DNA of 64,000 nucleotides from NCBI GenBank assembly GCA_964654855.1, contig CAZZJS010000001.1:62001-126000 (forward strand), given 5' to 3'. Both the position numbers and the translations under genes were made by a program. Source of the stretch: JALZUV01 sp964654855 (GTDB lineage Bacteria; Pseudomonadota; Alphaproteobacteria; Rickettsiales; JALZUV01). The notes beneath the pieces are model-generated. The model was not told the origin of the DNA. It saw nothing but the letters and a program-made list of their open reading frames with translations, and made no database searches. Below are positions 51,178-60,591 of the stretch, one piece after another (position 1 is the stretch's first letter; the number at the start of each line of letters is the position of its first letter).

Positions 51178-52263
51178 ATGAGTAAGAAACCCGCATGGGA
51201 TCAATATGGCAGCTATCTGCATGTCGATAAAATATTAGGGGCGCAGCACCCCCAAAGTACGGCGGCAGGCAACCCCGTGCATGATGAAATGCTCTTTATC
51301 CAGTTTCACCAAGTGTATGAGCTATGGTTTAAACAAATTTTATTTGAGCTGGATGATATTCAAGGCCGTTTTGCGACTGAAAAAATGAATGAAGCAGATA
51401 TGCAGCCCATTGCGATGTATCTGAACCGTATTGTTGAGATATTTAAGCAGATGGAAAGCATGATTGATGTGTTGGAAACGATGCCATCGCAATCATTTAC
51501 CGATTTTCGTGAATATTTGAGCACTGCTTCCGGCTTCCAAAGCTTGCAATTTCGCCTGATTGAAACACGCTTGGGCTTGCAGCGTAAAGATCGCATTCCA
51601 GTATTCCACGGTGAGTTTGACTCGGATTTACAAAAGCAAAGCCAAGAGGCGATTGCACAAGCAGAAAGCTCGCCCAGTCTTTATGACCAGCTAGATAGCT
51701 GGCTGAGCCGTACGCCTTTTGTAGAGCTGGGTGATTATAGTTTTTGGGATGATTACCGCGATGCGGTCTATCAAATGTTTGATGATAAGGCCAAACAGGC
51801 GGAACAAAACCTAAGCGGTGAAGGGTTAGAAAATGAACGACAAGCCCTCGCACGTGGTCGTCAAAAGTTTGAAGGAATTTTCGATGCCGAGCAAAATGAA
51901 AAGAGCCAATGGCGTATGTCTTATAAGGCATTGCAGGCGGCGCTCTTCATTACCATCTACCGCGAACAACCAGTGTTGCAAGCCCCGTTCGGATTGCTCA
52001 AACATATTATGGATGTGGATGAGCTTTTGGCACGTTGGCGTTTTCGTCATGCGTTAATGGTGCAGCGCATGGTTGGTATGGGCATGGGAACGGGCGGTTC
52101 TTCTGGTTATGAATATCTGCTGCGAACTGTGGCGGAGCATCGTATCTTTACCGATATATTTGCGCTGAATGCGTATCTCATTCCATCGAAATCATTGCCG
52201 AAATTGCCAGCAGAAATTAGCCAACAAATGCATTACCATTATAACGCGACAGGAGCGAAATAA
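51178..52263 (+). CDS. kynA: Tryptophan 2,3-dioxygenase
   Basis: 361 residues. The N-terminal HDEMLFIQFHQVYELWFKQI has the conserved heme/substrate residues of TDO. GFQSLQFRLIETRLG and GTGGSSGYEYL are also diagnostic. Opens the indole ring to N-formylkynurenine, heme-dependent. The protein is longer than the common 280-residue bacterial form and nearer the length of the animal enzyme. Stop at 52263 abuts the next ATG directly. Forty bases separate it from purT with a GGCAGGAAA ribosome site; a promoter here was not found. Confidence 0.94.
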   Translation: MSKKPAWDQYGSYLHVDKILGAQHPQSTAAGNPVHDEMLFIQFHQVYELWFKQILFELDDIQGRFATEKMNEADMQPIAMYLNRIVEIFKQMESMIDVLETMPSQSFTDFREYLSTASGFQSLQFRLIETRLGLQRKDRIPVFHGEFDSDLQKQSQEAIAQAESSPSLYDQLDSWLSRTPFVELGDYSFWDDYRDAVYQMFDDKAKQAEQNLSGEGLENERQALARGRQKFEGIFDAEQNEKSQWRMSYKALQAALFITIYREQPVLQAPFGLLKHIMDVDELLARWRFRHALMVQRMVGMGMGTGGSSGYEYLLRTVAEHRIFTDIFALNAYLIPSKSLPKLPAEISQQMHYHYNATGAK

Positions 52264-53055
52264 ATGACTCAAACACTCACTGGAAATCTGACAGGAAAAC
52301 GTGCCATCGTCTGTGGTGCCAGCAAAGGAATTGGCCGCGCAACAGCGGTGGCATTGGCGAATGAAGGCGTGCAAGTAACGCTACTTGCACGTAATGAATC
52401 CGCGCTTGAAACGGTAAAGGCGAATCTCGCAGGAGATAGCCACCATGTGTTGGTGGCGGATGCATCTGACATTGCAGGCCTAACGGCCAAAGTCAGCGCG
52501 CATGTGGTTGAATATGGTCCGGTTCATATTTTGGTTAATAATAGCGGCGGCCCTGCGGCTGGCCCTGTGAATCAAGCGACATCAGATCAGTTTCTTGCCG
52601 CCTTCACGCAGCATCTATTGGCTAATCACGCAATGATGCAAGCCGTGCTGGAGGGCATGAAGGCTGAAGGTTATGGGCGCATCATTAATGTGATTTCCAC
52701 CTCAGTGAAAATGCCGCTTAAAGGTTTGGGCGTTTCCAACACAATCCGCGGGGCGGTCGCCAATTGGGCGAAAACATTGGCAGGCGAAGTAGCAGGTTTT
52801 GGCATTACGGTTAATAATGTTCTCCCCGGCGCGACGGATACGGATCGTCTCGCGGAGATTTTTGAAGGTAAAGCTGCTAAGCTAGGTAAAACGGTTGAAC
52901 AAGTGATCGAATCTGAAAAAGCCATTATCCCTGCAGGTCGTTTCGGCGCACCAGAAGAATTAGCGGCGGCTGTTTCCTTCCTAGCGAGTCCGCAAGCGGC
53001 TTACATTAACGGCATTAATGTGCCCGTTGATGGTGGGCGTACCGGCTGTTTATAA
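52264..53055 (+). CDS. SDR-family protein lacking the usual Tyr-x-x-x-Lys
   Basis: 263 residues. The Rossmann motif AIVCGASKGIGRATAVAL, LVNNSGGPAAGPV and the Ser-bearing NVISTSVKMPL are present. Where YxxxK should lie, the sequence reads GVSNTIRGAVANW, so Asn and Arg replace Tyr and Lys. An SDR subgroup with this SN..R pattern exists in aromatic degradation clusters; these are probably oxidoreductases of altered mechanism or non-catalytic. It stands between TDO and the aminomuconate semialdehyde dehydrogenase with no gap at its start. The role in the pathway is unknown. Confidence 0.8.
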   Translation: MTQTLTGNLTGKRAIVCGASKGIGRATAVALANEGVQVTLLARNESALETVKANLAGDSHHVLVADASDIAGLTAKVSAHVVEYGPVHILVNNSGGPAAGPVNQATSDQFLAAFTQHLLANHAMMQAVLEGMKAEGYGRIINVISTSVKMPLKGLGVSNTIRGAVANWAKTLAGEVAGFGITVNNVLPGATDTDRLAEIFEGKAAKLGKTVEQVIESEKAIIPAGRFGAPEELAAAVSFLASPQAAYINGINVPVDGGRTGCL

Positions 53056-53058
53056 GCG

Positions 53059-54498
53059 ATGCATCAAATTCTCAACTTCATTAATGGCCAGTTGGTAGAA
53101 CCCGCCGCGGGTGAGTTTATGGAGAATATGGAGCCAGCAACGGGGCAGGTTTACGGCAAGATTCCAAACTCAGATGCAGTCGATGTTCAGGCAGCGGTAG
53201 AGGCTGCAAAAGCCGCTTGGCCGGCATGGAAAAAGACGACCCCGCAGATGCGCGCCGCGATGCTTAATAAGCTGGCCGATTTGATGGAAGCCAGGCAAGA
53301 TGAATTCATCCGCGCAGAGGTGGTTGATAATGGCAAGCCTGTATCGTTGGCAGGTAGGGTAGATGTGCCGCGTGGCATTGCGAATCTACGTGCCTTTGCG
53401 CAAGCCGCATGTGAGTTTGGTGGCGAGACTTTTGAGAAAGAAACTTCTAGCAGCTACACGCTTCGCCCGCCGATTGGGATTGTATCGGTTATCTCGCCAT
53501 GGAATTTGCCCCTGCTGTTATTTACATGGAAATTGGCTCCTGCTTTAGCGGCAGGAAATTGCGTGATAGCGAAACCGTCAGAAGTCACTCCGATGACGGC
53601 CTTCATGCTTTCTGAATTGCTGAACGAGGCAGGCTTTCCGAAAGGGGTGGTCAATATTTTGCATGGCAAAGGTGTGAGTGTTGGCGCGGCCATTACTGAC
53701 CATCCTGATATTCGTGCAATTTCCTTTACGGGTGGCACCGAAACGGGAACGACTATCTATTCAGGCGCAGCGAAACAGTTGAAAAAAGTGTCGCTAGAGC
53801 TGGGCGGTAAAAACCCTGCCATCATTTTTGACGATGCCAATTGGGATAAAATGCTCGATGGTGTGCGGATGGCCGCCTTCGCGAATCAAGGGCAAGTGTG
53901 CCTATGTGGCTCGCGCATTTTAGTGCAAAAATCAATCTATGAAAAATTCAAAACCGCGTTTTTGGCGAAAGTAGCGGAGATTAAAATCGGCGATCCGCTA
54001 GATACTGAAACTACCCATGGCGCCACTGTCTCGCGCGATCATATGGAGAAAGTGCTTGGCTATATCGAAATCGCCAAGCAAGAGGGCGGCACCATTTTGA
54101 CTGGCGGAAAGCATCATCAATTGGAAGGCCGGTGCGCCGAAGGGTTCTTCATTGAACCCACCGTGATTGAAGGATTGTCTGCAAGTTGTCGCACTAATCA
54201 AGAAGAGATATTCGGCCCTGTTGTCACCCTCATGCCATTTGAGACGGAAGCCGAAGCACTAAAGCTCGCCAATAGCACTGAATATGGTCTTGCTGCTTCG
54301 GTTTGGACTTCGGATGATGCCAAAGCTAAGCGCATGGCAGAAGGCATTGATAGCGGTATCGTTTGGTTGAATTGCTGGAACTTGCGCGATTTAGATACGC
54401 CTTTTGGCGGAATGAAAAAATCAGGTATCGGACGCGAAGGTAAATGGCGGGCGATGCAATTCTTTACAGAAGAAAAAACGGTGACACGTCCCGTATAA
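53059..54498 (+). CDS. 2-aminomuconic 6-semialdehyde dehydrogenase (ALDH family)
   Basis: 479 residues. ALDH landmarks: SPWNLPLLLFTWKLAPALAAGN (NAD), FTGGTETGTTIY, the catalytic Glu in VSLELGGKNPAI, and the catalytic Cys281 in NQGQVCLCGSRIL. The closing PFGGMKKSGIGREG is normal. The AmnC/NbaE type oxidises 2-aminomuconate semialdehyde to 2-aminomuconate, and the surrounding genes make that substrate. It is 3 nt from the SDR stop. Confidence 0.9.
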   Translation: MHQILNFINGQLVEPAAGEFMENMEPATGQVYGKIPNSDAVDVQAAVEAAKAAWPAWKKTTPQMRAAMLNKLADLMEARQDEFIRAEVVDNGKPVSLAGRVDVPRGIANLRAFAQAACEFGGETFEKETSSSYTLRPPIGIVSVISPWNLPLLLFTWKLAPALAAGNCVIAKPSEVTPMTAFMLSELLNEAGFPKGVVNILHGKGVSVGAAITDHPDIRAISFTGGTETGTTIYSGAAKQLKKVSLELGGKNPAIIFDDANWDKMLDGVRMAAFANQGQVCLCGSRILVQKSIYEKFKTAFLAKVAEIKIGDPLDTETTHGATVSRDHMEKVLGYIEIAKQEGGTILTGGKHHQLEGRCAEGFFIEPTVIEGLSASCRTNQEEIFGPVVTLMPFETEAEALKLANSTEYGLAASVWTSDDAKAKRMAEGIDSGIVWLNCWNLRDLDTPFGGMKKSGIGREGKWRAMQFFTEEKTVTRPV

Positions 54499-54517
54499 AC
54501 ATTAAAAAGGAACTATC

Positions 54518-54943
54518 ATGTCAAACCAAGCTGTTCATAATTCAGATACTGCGCCAGAGCCTGTGGGCGCTTATCCGCATGCACGTCGTGTAGGTGATTT
54601 ACTGTTTCTATCGGGCGTAGGGCCACGCCAAAAGGGCACGAAGGTTATTCCGGGTGTGACCTTGGATGAGGCGGGTAATATCATTGATTATGATATTGAG
54701 GCACAGTGCCGTAGTGTGTTTAACAATGTGCGCGATATTTTGGAAAGCTCAGGCGCAAACTGGGAAGATTTGGTCGATGTAACGGTATTTCTCACCAATA
54801 TGGATGATGATTTCAAAGCTTATAATGCGCTGTGGAAAGAATATTTTGGCGAAATCCCGCCTTGCCGCACTACGATTGAAATTAACAAATTACCGACGCC
54901 GATTGCAATTGAGCTAAAATGCGTCGCGGTAATGAAGGATTAA
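54518..54943 (+). CDS. 2-aminomuconate deaminase (RidA/YjgF family)
   Basis: 141 residues with a RidA-like fold. PEPVGAYPHARRVGDLLFLSG is the N-terminal motif, and the C-terminal PPCRTTIEINKLPTPIAIELKCVAV carries the catalytic Arg that RidA enzymes use for imine hydrolysis. In kynurenine/nitrobenzoate operons this type acts as 2-aminomuconate deaminase (AmnD/NbaF), giving 4-oxalocrotonate and ammonia. It lies 19 nt after the semialdehyde dehydrogenase gene with AAAAAGGAAC as ribosome site. Confidence 0.85.
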   Translation: MSNQAVHNSDTAPEPVGAYPHARRVGDLLFLSGVGPRQKGTKVIPGVTLDEAGNIIDYDIEAQCRSVFNNVRDILESSGANWEDLVDVTVFLTNMDDDFKAYNALWKEYFGEIPPCRTTIEINKLPTPIAIELKCVAVMKD

Positions 54944-54946
54944 GCG

Positions 54947-55465
54947 ATGAGTTACTTGCCACCCATCAACCTACAAGCGTGGATTGAAGAACATCGCGAC
55001 CAGCTGAAGCCACCTGTCTGTAACAAGATGGTCTATGAGGTGGGTGATTTCATCATTATGGTAATTGGCGGTCCCAATACGCGCAAAGACTATCACGATG
55101 ACCCCGGTGAAGAGTTTTTCTATCAGCTTGAAGGCGATATGGTGCTGCGCGTGATGGAGGAGGGGAAACCCAAGGATATTACGATTAAAGAAGGTGAAAT
55201 ATTCCTGCTGCCACCGCATATTCATCATTCGCCGCAACGTTTCGACAATACCGTTGGCCTCGTGATTGAGCGTAAACGATTCGAGGGCGAATTAGATGGT
55301 TTCGCGTGGTATTGCGATGAATGTCATAGCAAAATTCACGAAGAATTTTTACCGCTCAAAAGCATTGTCGATGATTTGCCGCCTCTGTTCGATCGCTTTT
55401 GGAATAGCGAAGAAAATCGTACCTGTAATGATTGCGGGCATATCATGCCGCCTAAAGGTTCTTGA
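54947..55465 (+). CDS. 3-hydroxyanthranilate 3,4-dioxygenase
   Basis: 172 residues, cupin fold. Metal ligands are in DYHDDPGEEFFYQLEGDM (His and Glu) and FLLPPHIHHSPQR (His). The C-terminal Cys pairs WYCDEC and TCNDCG form the rubredoxin-like iron site found in the bacterial HAO (NbaC). It opens 3-hydroxyanthranilate to 2-amino-3-carboxymuconate semialdehyde with O2. The stop overlaps the next ATG by one base (TGATG). Confidence 0.94.
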   Translation: MSYLPPINLQAWIEEHRDQLKPPVCNKMVYEVGDFIIMVIGGPNTRKDYHDDPGEEFFYQLEGDMVLRVMEEGKPKDITIKEGEIFLLPPHIHHSPQRFDNTVGLVIERKRFEGELDGFAWYCDECHSKIHEEFLPLKSIVDDLPPLFDRFWNSEENRTCNDCGHIMPPKGS

Positions 55466-56688
55466 TGAACTACCCTTATCAGCCAACGGAAAAGTGGGAT
55501 GTGCATACGCATACGACCCTTTCGCCTGATACTTATGAGAAGCTGGCGCGTTTCACCCATTATAGCGAATTTGTGCGAATCCAAGCACATAGTAGCAAAC
55601 CTTGTTGCGCGCAGATGATTAATAGTGCTGGCGATACGGTGCGCGAGATTGAAGCCAATGCTTATGAAGCGGCAGTACGCGCCGATGAATGCGATGCATT
55701 TGGTGTGTCGGTACAGGTGCTCTCGCCCACGCCGATGATGATTCCCGATTATGTTGATAATCTGGAAGATGCAGCAGAGATTTGTAAAATCCTCAATGAT
55801 GATAATGCGGCGACCGTCGCGAAATTTCCAAAACGGTTTGTCGCACTGGGCGCGCTGCCAATGCGCTCGCCAGAGCTTGCAATTAAGGAGATGCGCCGCA
55901 TTCGTGATGAGCTTGGCATGCCGGGAGTTGAAATCCTCTCCAACATTAATGGCGAAGAGCTGGATGACCCAAAATTCTTTCCTATTTTTGAGGCGGCAGC
56001 GGATTTAGGGATGGCGATTTTTATTCACCCTTGGGGCGGGTTTATGTCGCCGACAGAAGCGAAATTGAAAGCGCGCATGCATGCCTCGCGCAATTGGCGT
56101 CCATGGCTTATTGCGATGGGAATGGAAACGGCACTCGCCTTTGATGCGATGCGTAGCGGCGGAGTTCACGAACGTTTGCCACACCTTCGGGTACTCTATG
56201 CTCATGGCGGCGGGGTGTTCCCTAGTTTGCTTGGGCGGTTGGAGCATGGCGCTTATTGTCGCCCTGACTTATTCACTCAAAGCTCAAACCAAAACCCGTA
56301 TGATGCGGTGCGTGATTGCCAAATCTATACCGATACGCTGACCCATAATCCGTGGGTGTTGGAGTTGCTCATCCATACGCTCGGTGCGAGTTGGATTGCG
56401 ATGGGCTCTGACTATCCGTACCCGCTCGGCGAGGTGGAGCCATTCAATGCCGATAGCCTAAAAGATGCGAAGGGCAATGCCTGCCCATACCCGCAAGCAA
56501 AAGGCATTTATCCGGGGCATATGATTGAACATTTACCTTCTAGCGATGCGGATAGAGAGGCCGCGTGGGGGCACTTCCATTGGCTGGCACGCGATAATGC
56601 CGATGGGATGCGCCGTTTGCCATTATTAACGGGTGAACAAAAACAACGGATTCTCTCCGGCACAGCGAAAGAGTGGTTAGGGCTATGA
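55465..56688 (+). CDS. 2-amino-3-carboxymuconate-6-semialdehyde decarboxylase
   Basis: 407 residues from the ATG at 55465. The amidohydrolase fold has WDVHTHTT at the N-terminus (metal His-X-His), FIHPWGG, LYAHGGGVFP and the late metal Asp in GSDYPYPLGEVE. This is the ACMSD pattern. It removes the carboxylate from ACMS, keeping the route on the 2-aminomuconate branch and away from quinolinate. It is longer than the roughly 335 residues normal for ACMSD, mainly through extra sequence in the N-terminal third. It overlaps the next gene by 4 nt. Confidence 0.92.
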   Translation: MNYPYQPTEKWDVHTHTTLSPDTYEKLARFTHYSEFVRIQAHSSKPCCAQMINSAGDTVREIEANAYEAAVRADECDAFGVSVQVLSPTPMMIPDYVDNLEDAAEICKILNDDNAATVAKFPKRFVALGALPMRSPELAIKEMRRIRDELGMPGVEILSNINGEELDDPKFFPIFEAAADLGMAIFIHPWGGFMSPTEAKLKARMHASRNWRPWLIAMGMETALAFDAMRSGGVHERLPHLRVLYAHGGGVFPSLLGRLEHGAYCRPDLFTQSSNQNPYDAVRDCQIYTDTLTHNPWVLELLIHTLGASWIAMGSDYPYPLGEVEPFNADSLKDAKGNACPYPQAKGIYPGHMIEHLPSSDADREAAWGHFHWLARDNADGMRRLPLLTGEQKQRILSGTAKEWLGL

Positions 56689-57494
56689 AATTAAATCTCG
56701 AAATTGCAGGTGGTAGCTATCGTGCAGATTTAACAAACCCCCTCGATATTACGATTCCTGTGCAGTTTGATGGTCAAGGGCTTACCACCTTTGGTGCGCC
56801 TGCAGCCAGTGGCGTGGCTTATGCCGCAGGCGACTATGTTGGCGATGTTAGGCAAGGCGGAAGCTGCAATTGCGAGGTGCTCACTTTCGCGCCGCATCTT
56901 CATGGTACGCATACAGAATGTGTTGGTCATATTTCTGATGCGCGTGTGGCGATATCAGATGTGTTTAGCGGTGGTATGGTGCCTGCAACGCTTATGACAG
57001 TGCAGCCTGTTCATCCTGCAGATACGGATGAAACTTATAGTGTGGCACTTGCTGAATCTGATTTGCTAATTACCGCAAAGTCATTAAGCGGAGTCTCAAA
57101 AGAGTTTGTTGAGGCGCTCGTCATTCGCACTACTCCCAATGCACCTGCTAAGCAAAAAGGCGACTATGGCTGCGATATGCCGCCTTTCTTCACGTTAGAA
57201 TCAATGCGTTTGGTTGTACAACTCGGCGTGCAGCATATCTTGATAGATACACCATCAGTTGATCGATTGGATGATGAAGGTAAACTTTCTAACCATCATA
57301 TTTATTGGGGGATTGAGGAAGGTAGCCATACGGTTGATGTGGCGAATCCTTCGCCCAAAACTATTACCGAGCTTATTTATGTTCCTGACGAAATAGCCGA
57401 TGGAAATTATTTGCTCGATTTGCAAGTGGCGGCATTTAAAATGGACGCAGCTCCAAGCCACCCAATTTTATATAAGGTAGAAAAAAATGACTGA
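56685..57494 (+). CDS. kynB: Kynurenine formamidase (cyclase family)
   Basis: 269 residues from the ATG at 56685, within the ACMSD stop as ATGA. The cyclase-family metal motif HLHGTHTECVGHI (HGTHT, like HGTHID) is clear. It is longer and more diverged than typical KynB (about 210 residues). By context it hydrolyses N-formylkynurenine to kynurenine and formate. DPYGCDMPPFF-like GDYGCDMPPFFTLE lies near the centre. It overlaps kynU by 8 nt. Cyclase-family enzymes have other substrates, so the assignment leans on position. Confidence 0.78.
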   Translation: MKLNLEIAGGSYRADLTNPLDITIPVQFDGQGLTTFGAPAASGVAYAAGDYVGDVRQGGSCNCEVLTFAPHLHGTHTECVGHISDARVAISDVFSGGMVPATLMTVQPVHPADTDETYSVALAESDLLITAKSLSGVSKEFVEALVIRTTPNAPAKQKGDYGCDMPPFFTLESMRLVVQLGVQHILIDTPSVDRLDDEGKLSNHHIYWGIEEGSHTVDVANPSPKTITELIYVPDEIADGNYLLDLQVAAFKMDAAPSHPILYKVEKND

Positions 57495-58764
57495 ATATCG
57501 TACCGATGCTGATTTTGCGGCTGAGATGGATGCTGTTGACCCACTCGCAAAATATCGCGATGAATTTTATATCGCCCAGTCGCAGGGTGAGGAGTCAATT
57601 TACTTTTGTGGCAATTCGCTGGGTTTGCAACCAAAACGTACCGAAGCGGCAATTATGCAAGAGTTGAAAGACTGGCAGAAACTGGGAGTAGAAGGGCATT
57701 TACATGCGAAGAACCCATGGCTCCCCTATCATGAGTTTTTGACGGAGAGCTATGCAAAAATAGTCGGCGCAAAACCATCTGAAGTGGTGGCGATGAATAC
57801 ATTAAGCGTGAATTTGCATTTAATGATGGTGTCATTTTATCGTCCAACGAATAAGCGCCATAAAATTGTGATTGAAAGTAATGCCTTTCCGTCAGACCAA
57901 TATGCTGTGCAATCGCAAATTCGTTTCCATGGGTTTGAGCCAGAAACGTCGTTAATTGAGTTGCAGCCACGAGAAGGCGAAACGACTTTACATACAGATG
58001 ATATTTTAGCGCTAATCGAACGTGAAGGCGATAGCATCGCGCTTATTATGATAGGCGGAGTGAATTATTATACCGGCCAGTTATTCGATATGCAGGCGAT
58101 TACCAAGGCTGGCCATGCCAAGGGTGCTCAAGTGGGGTTTGATCTCGCGCATGCCGCAGGAAATGTGCCGCTAGAGTTGCATGATTGGGATGTCGATTTT
58201 GCCTGCTGGTGTAGCTATAAATATCTTAATTCTGGCCCAGGGAGTGTGTCAGGTTGTTTCGTACATGAACGTCATGCGCAAGCTGATTTGCCGCGTTTTA
58301 ATGGCTGGTGGGGGCATGATAAAGAAACCCGTTTTAAGATGGGGCCTGAGTTCAAGGCGATCGGTGGCGCAGAAAGCTGGCAGCTTTCGAACCCTCCTAT
58401 TTTATCATTGGCGGCGGTGAAAGCCTCTCTCGAAATTTTCGATGAAGTGGGAATGGATACCTTACGTGAAAAGAGCCTAAAAATAACAAGTTATATGGAG
58501 TTTCTGCTCGATAGCTTGAAGAGCGAGGCTTTCCATATTTTGACGCCGCGCGATGTGAATCAGCGCGGCGCGCAGCTTTCTATCGTGGTGAAAGAAGGTG
58601 GGAAAAAAGTATTTGAAGCACTCGAAGCCGCAGGCGTTATTTGCGATTGGCGCGAACCAGATTGCATCCGTGTAGCACCGATTCCGCTCTATAATAGCTA
58701 CAGTGATGTTTTTCGTTTTGTTGAAATTTTTGCGCAAGAACTAAACTTGAAAATAGCCGCATGA
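57487..58764 (+). CDS. kynU: Kynureninase
   Basis: 425 residues. Fold-type I PLP enzyme with FCGNSLGLQPKRT at the start. The PLP Lys245 lies in WCSYKYLNSGPG, and GFDLAHAAGNVPLELHDWDVDFA precedes it, as usual for kynureninases. It cleaves 3-hydroxykynurenine to 3-hydroxyanthranilate and alanine. The C-terminal ICDWREPDCIRVAPIPLYNS is also typical. Overlaps the kynB stop by 8 nt and the KMO start by 4 nt. Confidence 0.95.
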   Translation: MTEYRTDADFAAEMDAVDPLAKYRDEFYIAQSQGEESIYFCGNSLGLQPKRTEAAIMQELKDWQKLGVEGHLHAKNPWLPYHEFLTESYAKIVGAKPSEVVAMNTLSVNLHLMMVSFYRPTNKRHKIVIESNAFPSDQYAVQSQIRFHGFEPETSLIELQPREGETTLHTDDILALIEREGDSIALIMIGGVNYYTGQLFDMQAITKAGHAKGAQVGFDLAHAAGNVPLELHDWDVDFACWCSYKYLNSGPGSVSGCFVHERHAQADLPRFNGWWGHDKETRFKMGPEFKAIGGAESWQLSNPPILSLAAVKASLEIFDEVGMDTLREKSLKITSYMEFLLDSLKSEAFHILTPRDVNQRGAQLSIVVKEGGKKVFEALEAAGVICDWREPDCIRVAPIPLYNSYSDVFRFVEIFAQELNLKIAA

Positions 58765-60113
58765 GTGCAGAGATTATTCATGTCGTTGGGAGTGGTTTAG
58801 TTGGTTCGCTTACGGCGGTGTTGCTTGCGAATAAAGGATTCAAAGTAAAACTGTTTGAGCGCCGTGGTGATATACGAAAAACGGATATGGCAGGTGGGCG
58901 CTCGATCAATTTGGTTTTGACCTCTCGTGGCATTCAGGCGTTAGAGCAGGTTGGTTTAAAAGAAGCTGCGATGGAGTTGGTGACTCCCGTACATGGTCGT
59001 ATGCTGCATGATGTTGAGGGTAACACCAAGTTTGTTTCCTACGGTCAGCATGAAGGGGAGGTGATTAACTCTATTTCGCGCGGATTGCTAAATAAGTTGC
59101 TGCTTGAAGCTGCAGCAGGTCATGAAAATGTGGAAGTGGTGTTTAATCACGTTTGTACCGATTATGATATTGGTGCTAAAGAGCTAACCTTCCACGATGA
59201 TGAAGCGAGTGAAACTAAAACCGTATCTTTTGAGCGTGCTATCGGCACGGATGGCGCATTTTCTGCCATGCGTAAAGCGATGTTGAATCAGGTCACGAAC
59301 TTCGATTATTCGCAGAATTTTTTAAGCCATGGTTATAAAGAACTCGTCATTCCAGCAGGCGAGGGCGGGAAGCATTTAATTGATCCGAACGCTCTGCATA
59401 TTTGGCCGCGTAAAGACTTTATGTTTATGGCGCTGGCCAATTTAGATGGCAGCTTCACCTGCACGCTTTATATGGCGCATGAGGGTGAAAATAGCTTCGA
59501 TAGTCTGCAAACAAAGCCAGAGGTGGAAGCGTTCTTTAAGCACTATTTTCCGGATGCATTAGCCATGATGCCCAACGTAGCAGAAGAGTATTTTGAGAAT
59601 CATTCAGGCTCGATGGTGACCGTCAGGTGTTTCCCATGGAGCGTCGATGCGCAATCTATCTTGTTGGGTGATTCCTCTCATGCGATTGTCCCATTCTTTG
59701 GGCAAGGTATGAATTCTGGGTTTGAGGATTGCTTTGAACTAGGGCGCTTACTGGATAAACATGGCCGCAACCCCGATTGGGCAGTGCTGTTTGATGAGTT
59801 GCAGAAAGCTCGTAAACCCAATGCGGATGCGATTGCTGATATGGCGCTAGAGAATTTTGTTGAAATGAGCGCCACAACGGCGGATCCTAAATTTCAACTG
59901 AAGAAAGAAATTGGTTTTGAGTTAGAGCGCCGCTACCCAGATAAGTTCATTCCTCGCTATTCGATGGTGGTTTTCCATCCTGAAATTTCTTATGCGCAAG
60001 CGCAAAGACGTGGTGGTGTTCAGTTTGAAATTTTAAATGAACTTAGTACGAGCATTGAAAGCTTAGAGCAGGTTGATTGGGATAAGGCCTCGCAGTTGAT
60101 CGAAAAATTATAG
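58761..60113 (+). CDS. kmo: Kynurenine 3-monooxygenase
   Basis: 450 residues, class A flavin hydroxylase. The FAD site is VVGSGLVGSLTAVLLANKGF, followed by ERRGDIRKTDMAGGRSINLVL, very typical of KMO. Later are IGTDGAFSAMR, LLGDSSHAIVPFFGQGMNSGFED (FAD) and CFELGRLL. It hydroxylates kynurenine at C3 with NADPH and O2. A hydrophobic C-terminal anchor is not present, as usual in bacteria. It is the last gene of the kyn operon. A short GTCCC/GGGAC hairpin (60127-60141) lies just past the stop without a T-run. Confidence 0.95.
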   Translation: MSAEIIHVVGSGLVGSLTAVLLANKGFKVKLFERRGDIRKTDMAGGRSINLVLTSRGIQALEQVGLKEAAMELVTPVHGRMLHDVEGNTKFVSYGQHEGEVINSISRGLLNKLLLEAAAGHENVEVVFNHVCTDYDIGAKELTFHDDEASETKTVSFERAIGTDGAFSAMRKAMLNQVTNFDYSQNFLSHGYKELVIPAGEGGKHLIDPNALHIWPRKDFMFMALANLDGSFTCTLYMAHEGENSFDSLQTKPEVEAFFKHYFPDALAMMPNVAEEYFENHSGSMVTVRCFPWSVDAQSILLGDSSHAIVPFFGQGMNSGFEDCFELGRLLDKHGRNPDWAVLFDELQKARKPNADAIADMALENFVEMSATTADPKFQLKKEIGFELERRYPDKFIPRYSMVVFHPEISYAQAQRRGGVQFEILNELSTSIESLEQVDWDKASQLIEKL

Positions 60114-60272
60114 ATTTATTCATTTTGTCCCGATTGGGGACGGCCAGTGTTAAGTAATGGCTAATACCTAACTGATAAGTTTAGCTTAAATGATAGCTGA
60201 GTCCTTTGGCTTATAGCGCACAGTATGTATTTAGTGGAATTACATAAAGCGACGAGCTTTCAGTACAGAAAG

Positions 60273-60591
60273 GTGAATTATAATTTATATTTTAGTAGAA
60301 AATAAATATTATTACATTTTTTTAAAAAAATTAGATTAACTGCTTTAGCAGTATCTTTGTCTCTATTCTATATTTCTGCTCTCTCTTCTGAAGAAATAAT
60401 GAAAAAAGAAATCACCTTAGGAGCTGAAGATGCTTGGATACCTTATGCAAATCCTAATGGAACGGGTATGGCCAATGAAATTATTTCAGCGGCTTACCTT
60501 GCTGTTGGTATTAAGGTTAGATATTTGGTTCGGCCTTATAATAGGCTCTTAAAAGAGACCAAAGAAGGTAAGGTTTTGGGAGCTTTTAATG
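60273..60591 (+). pseudogene. Truncated solute-binding protein (SBP family 3-like), N-terminal fragment
   Basis: The reading frame starts at a GTG at 60273 or a nearby non-ATG codon; the upstream residues FFKKIRLTALAVSLSLFYIS form a signal peptide. KEITLGAEDAWIPYANPNGTG and RPYNRLLKETKEG match the first lobe of periplasmic amino-acid-type binding proteins. The frame runs into the IS element at about 60592 and stops at 60623. The remaining two thirds are absent, also on the other side of the IS, so the gene is broken. It is AT-richer than its neighbours. Confidence 0.65.

Noticed and set aside
60127..60141. GTCCC/GGGAC hairpin after kmo as operon terminator
   Set aside because: Only a five-base stem and no following T-run.
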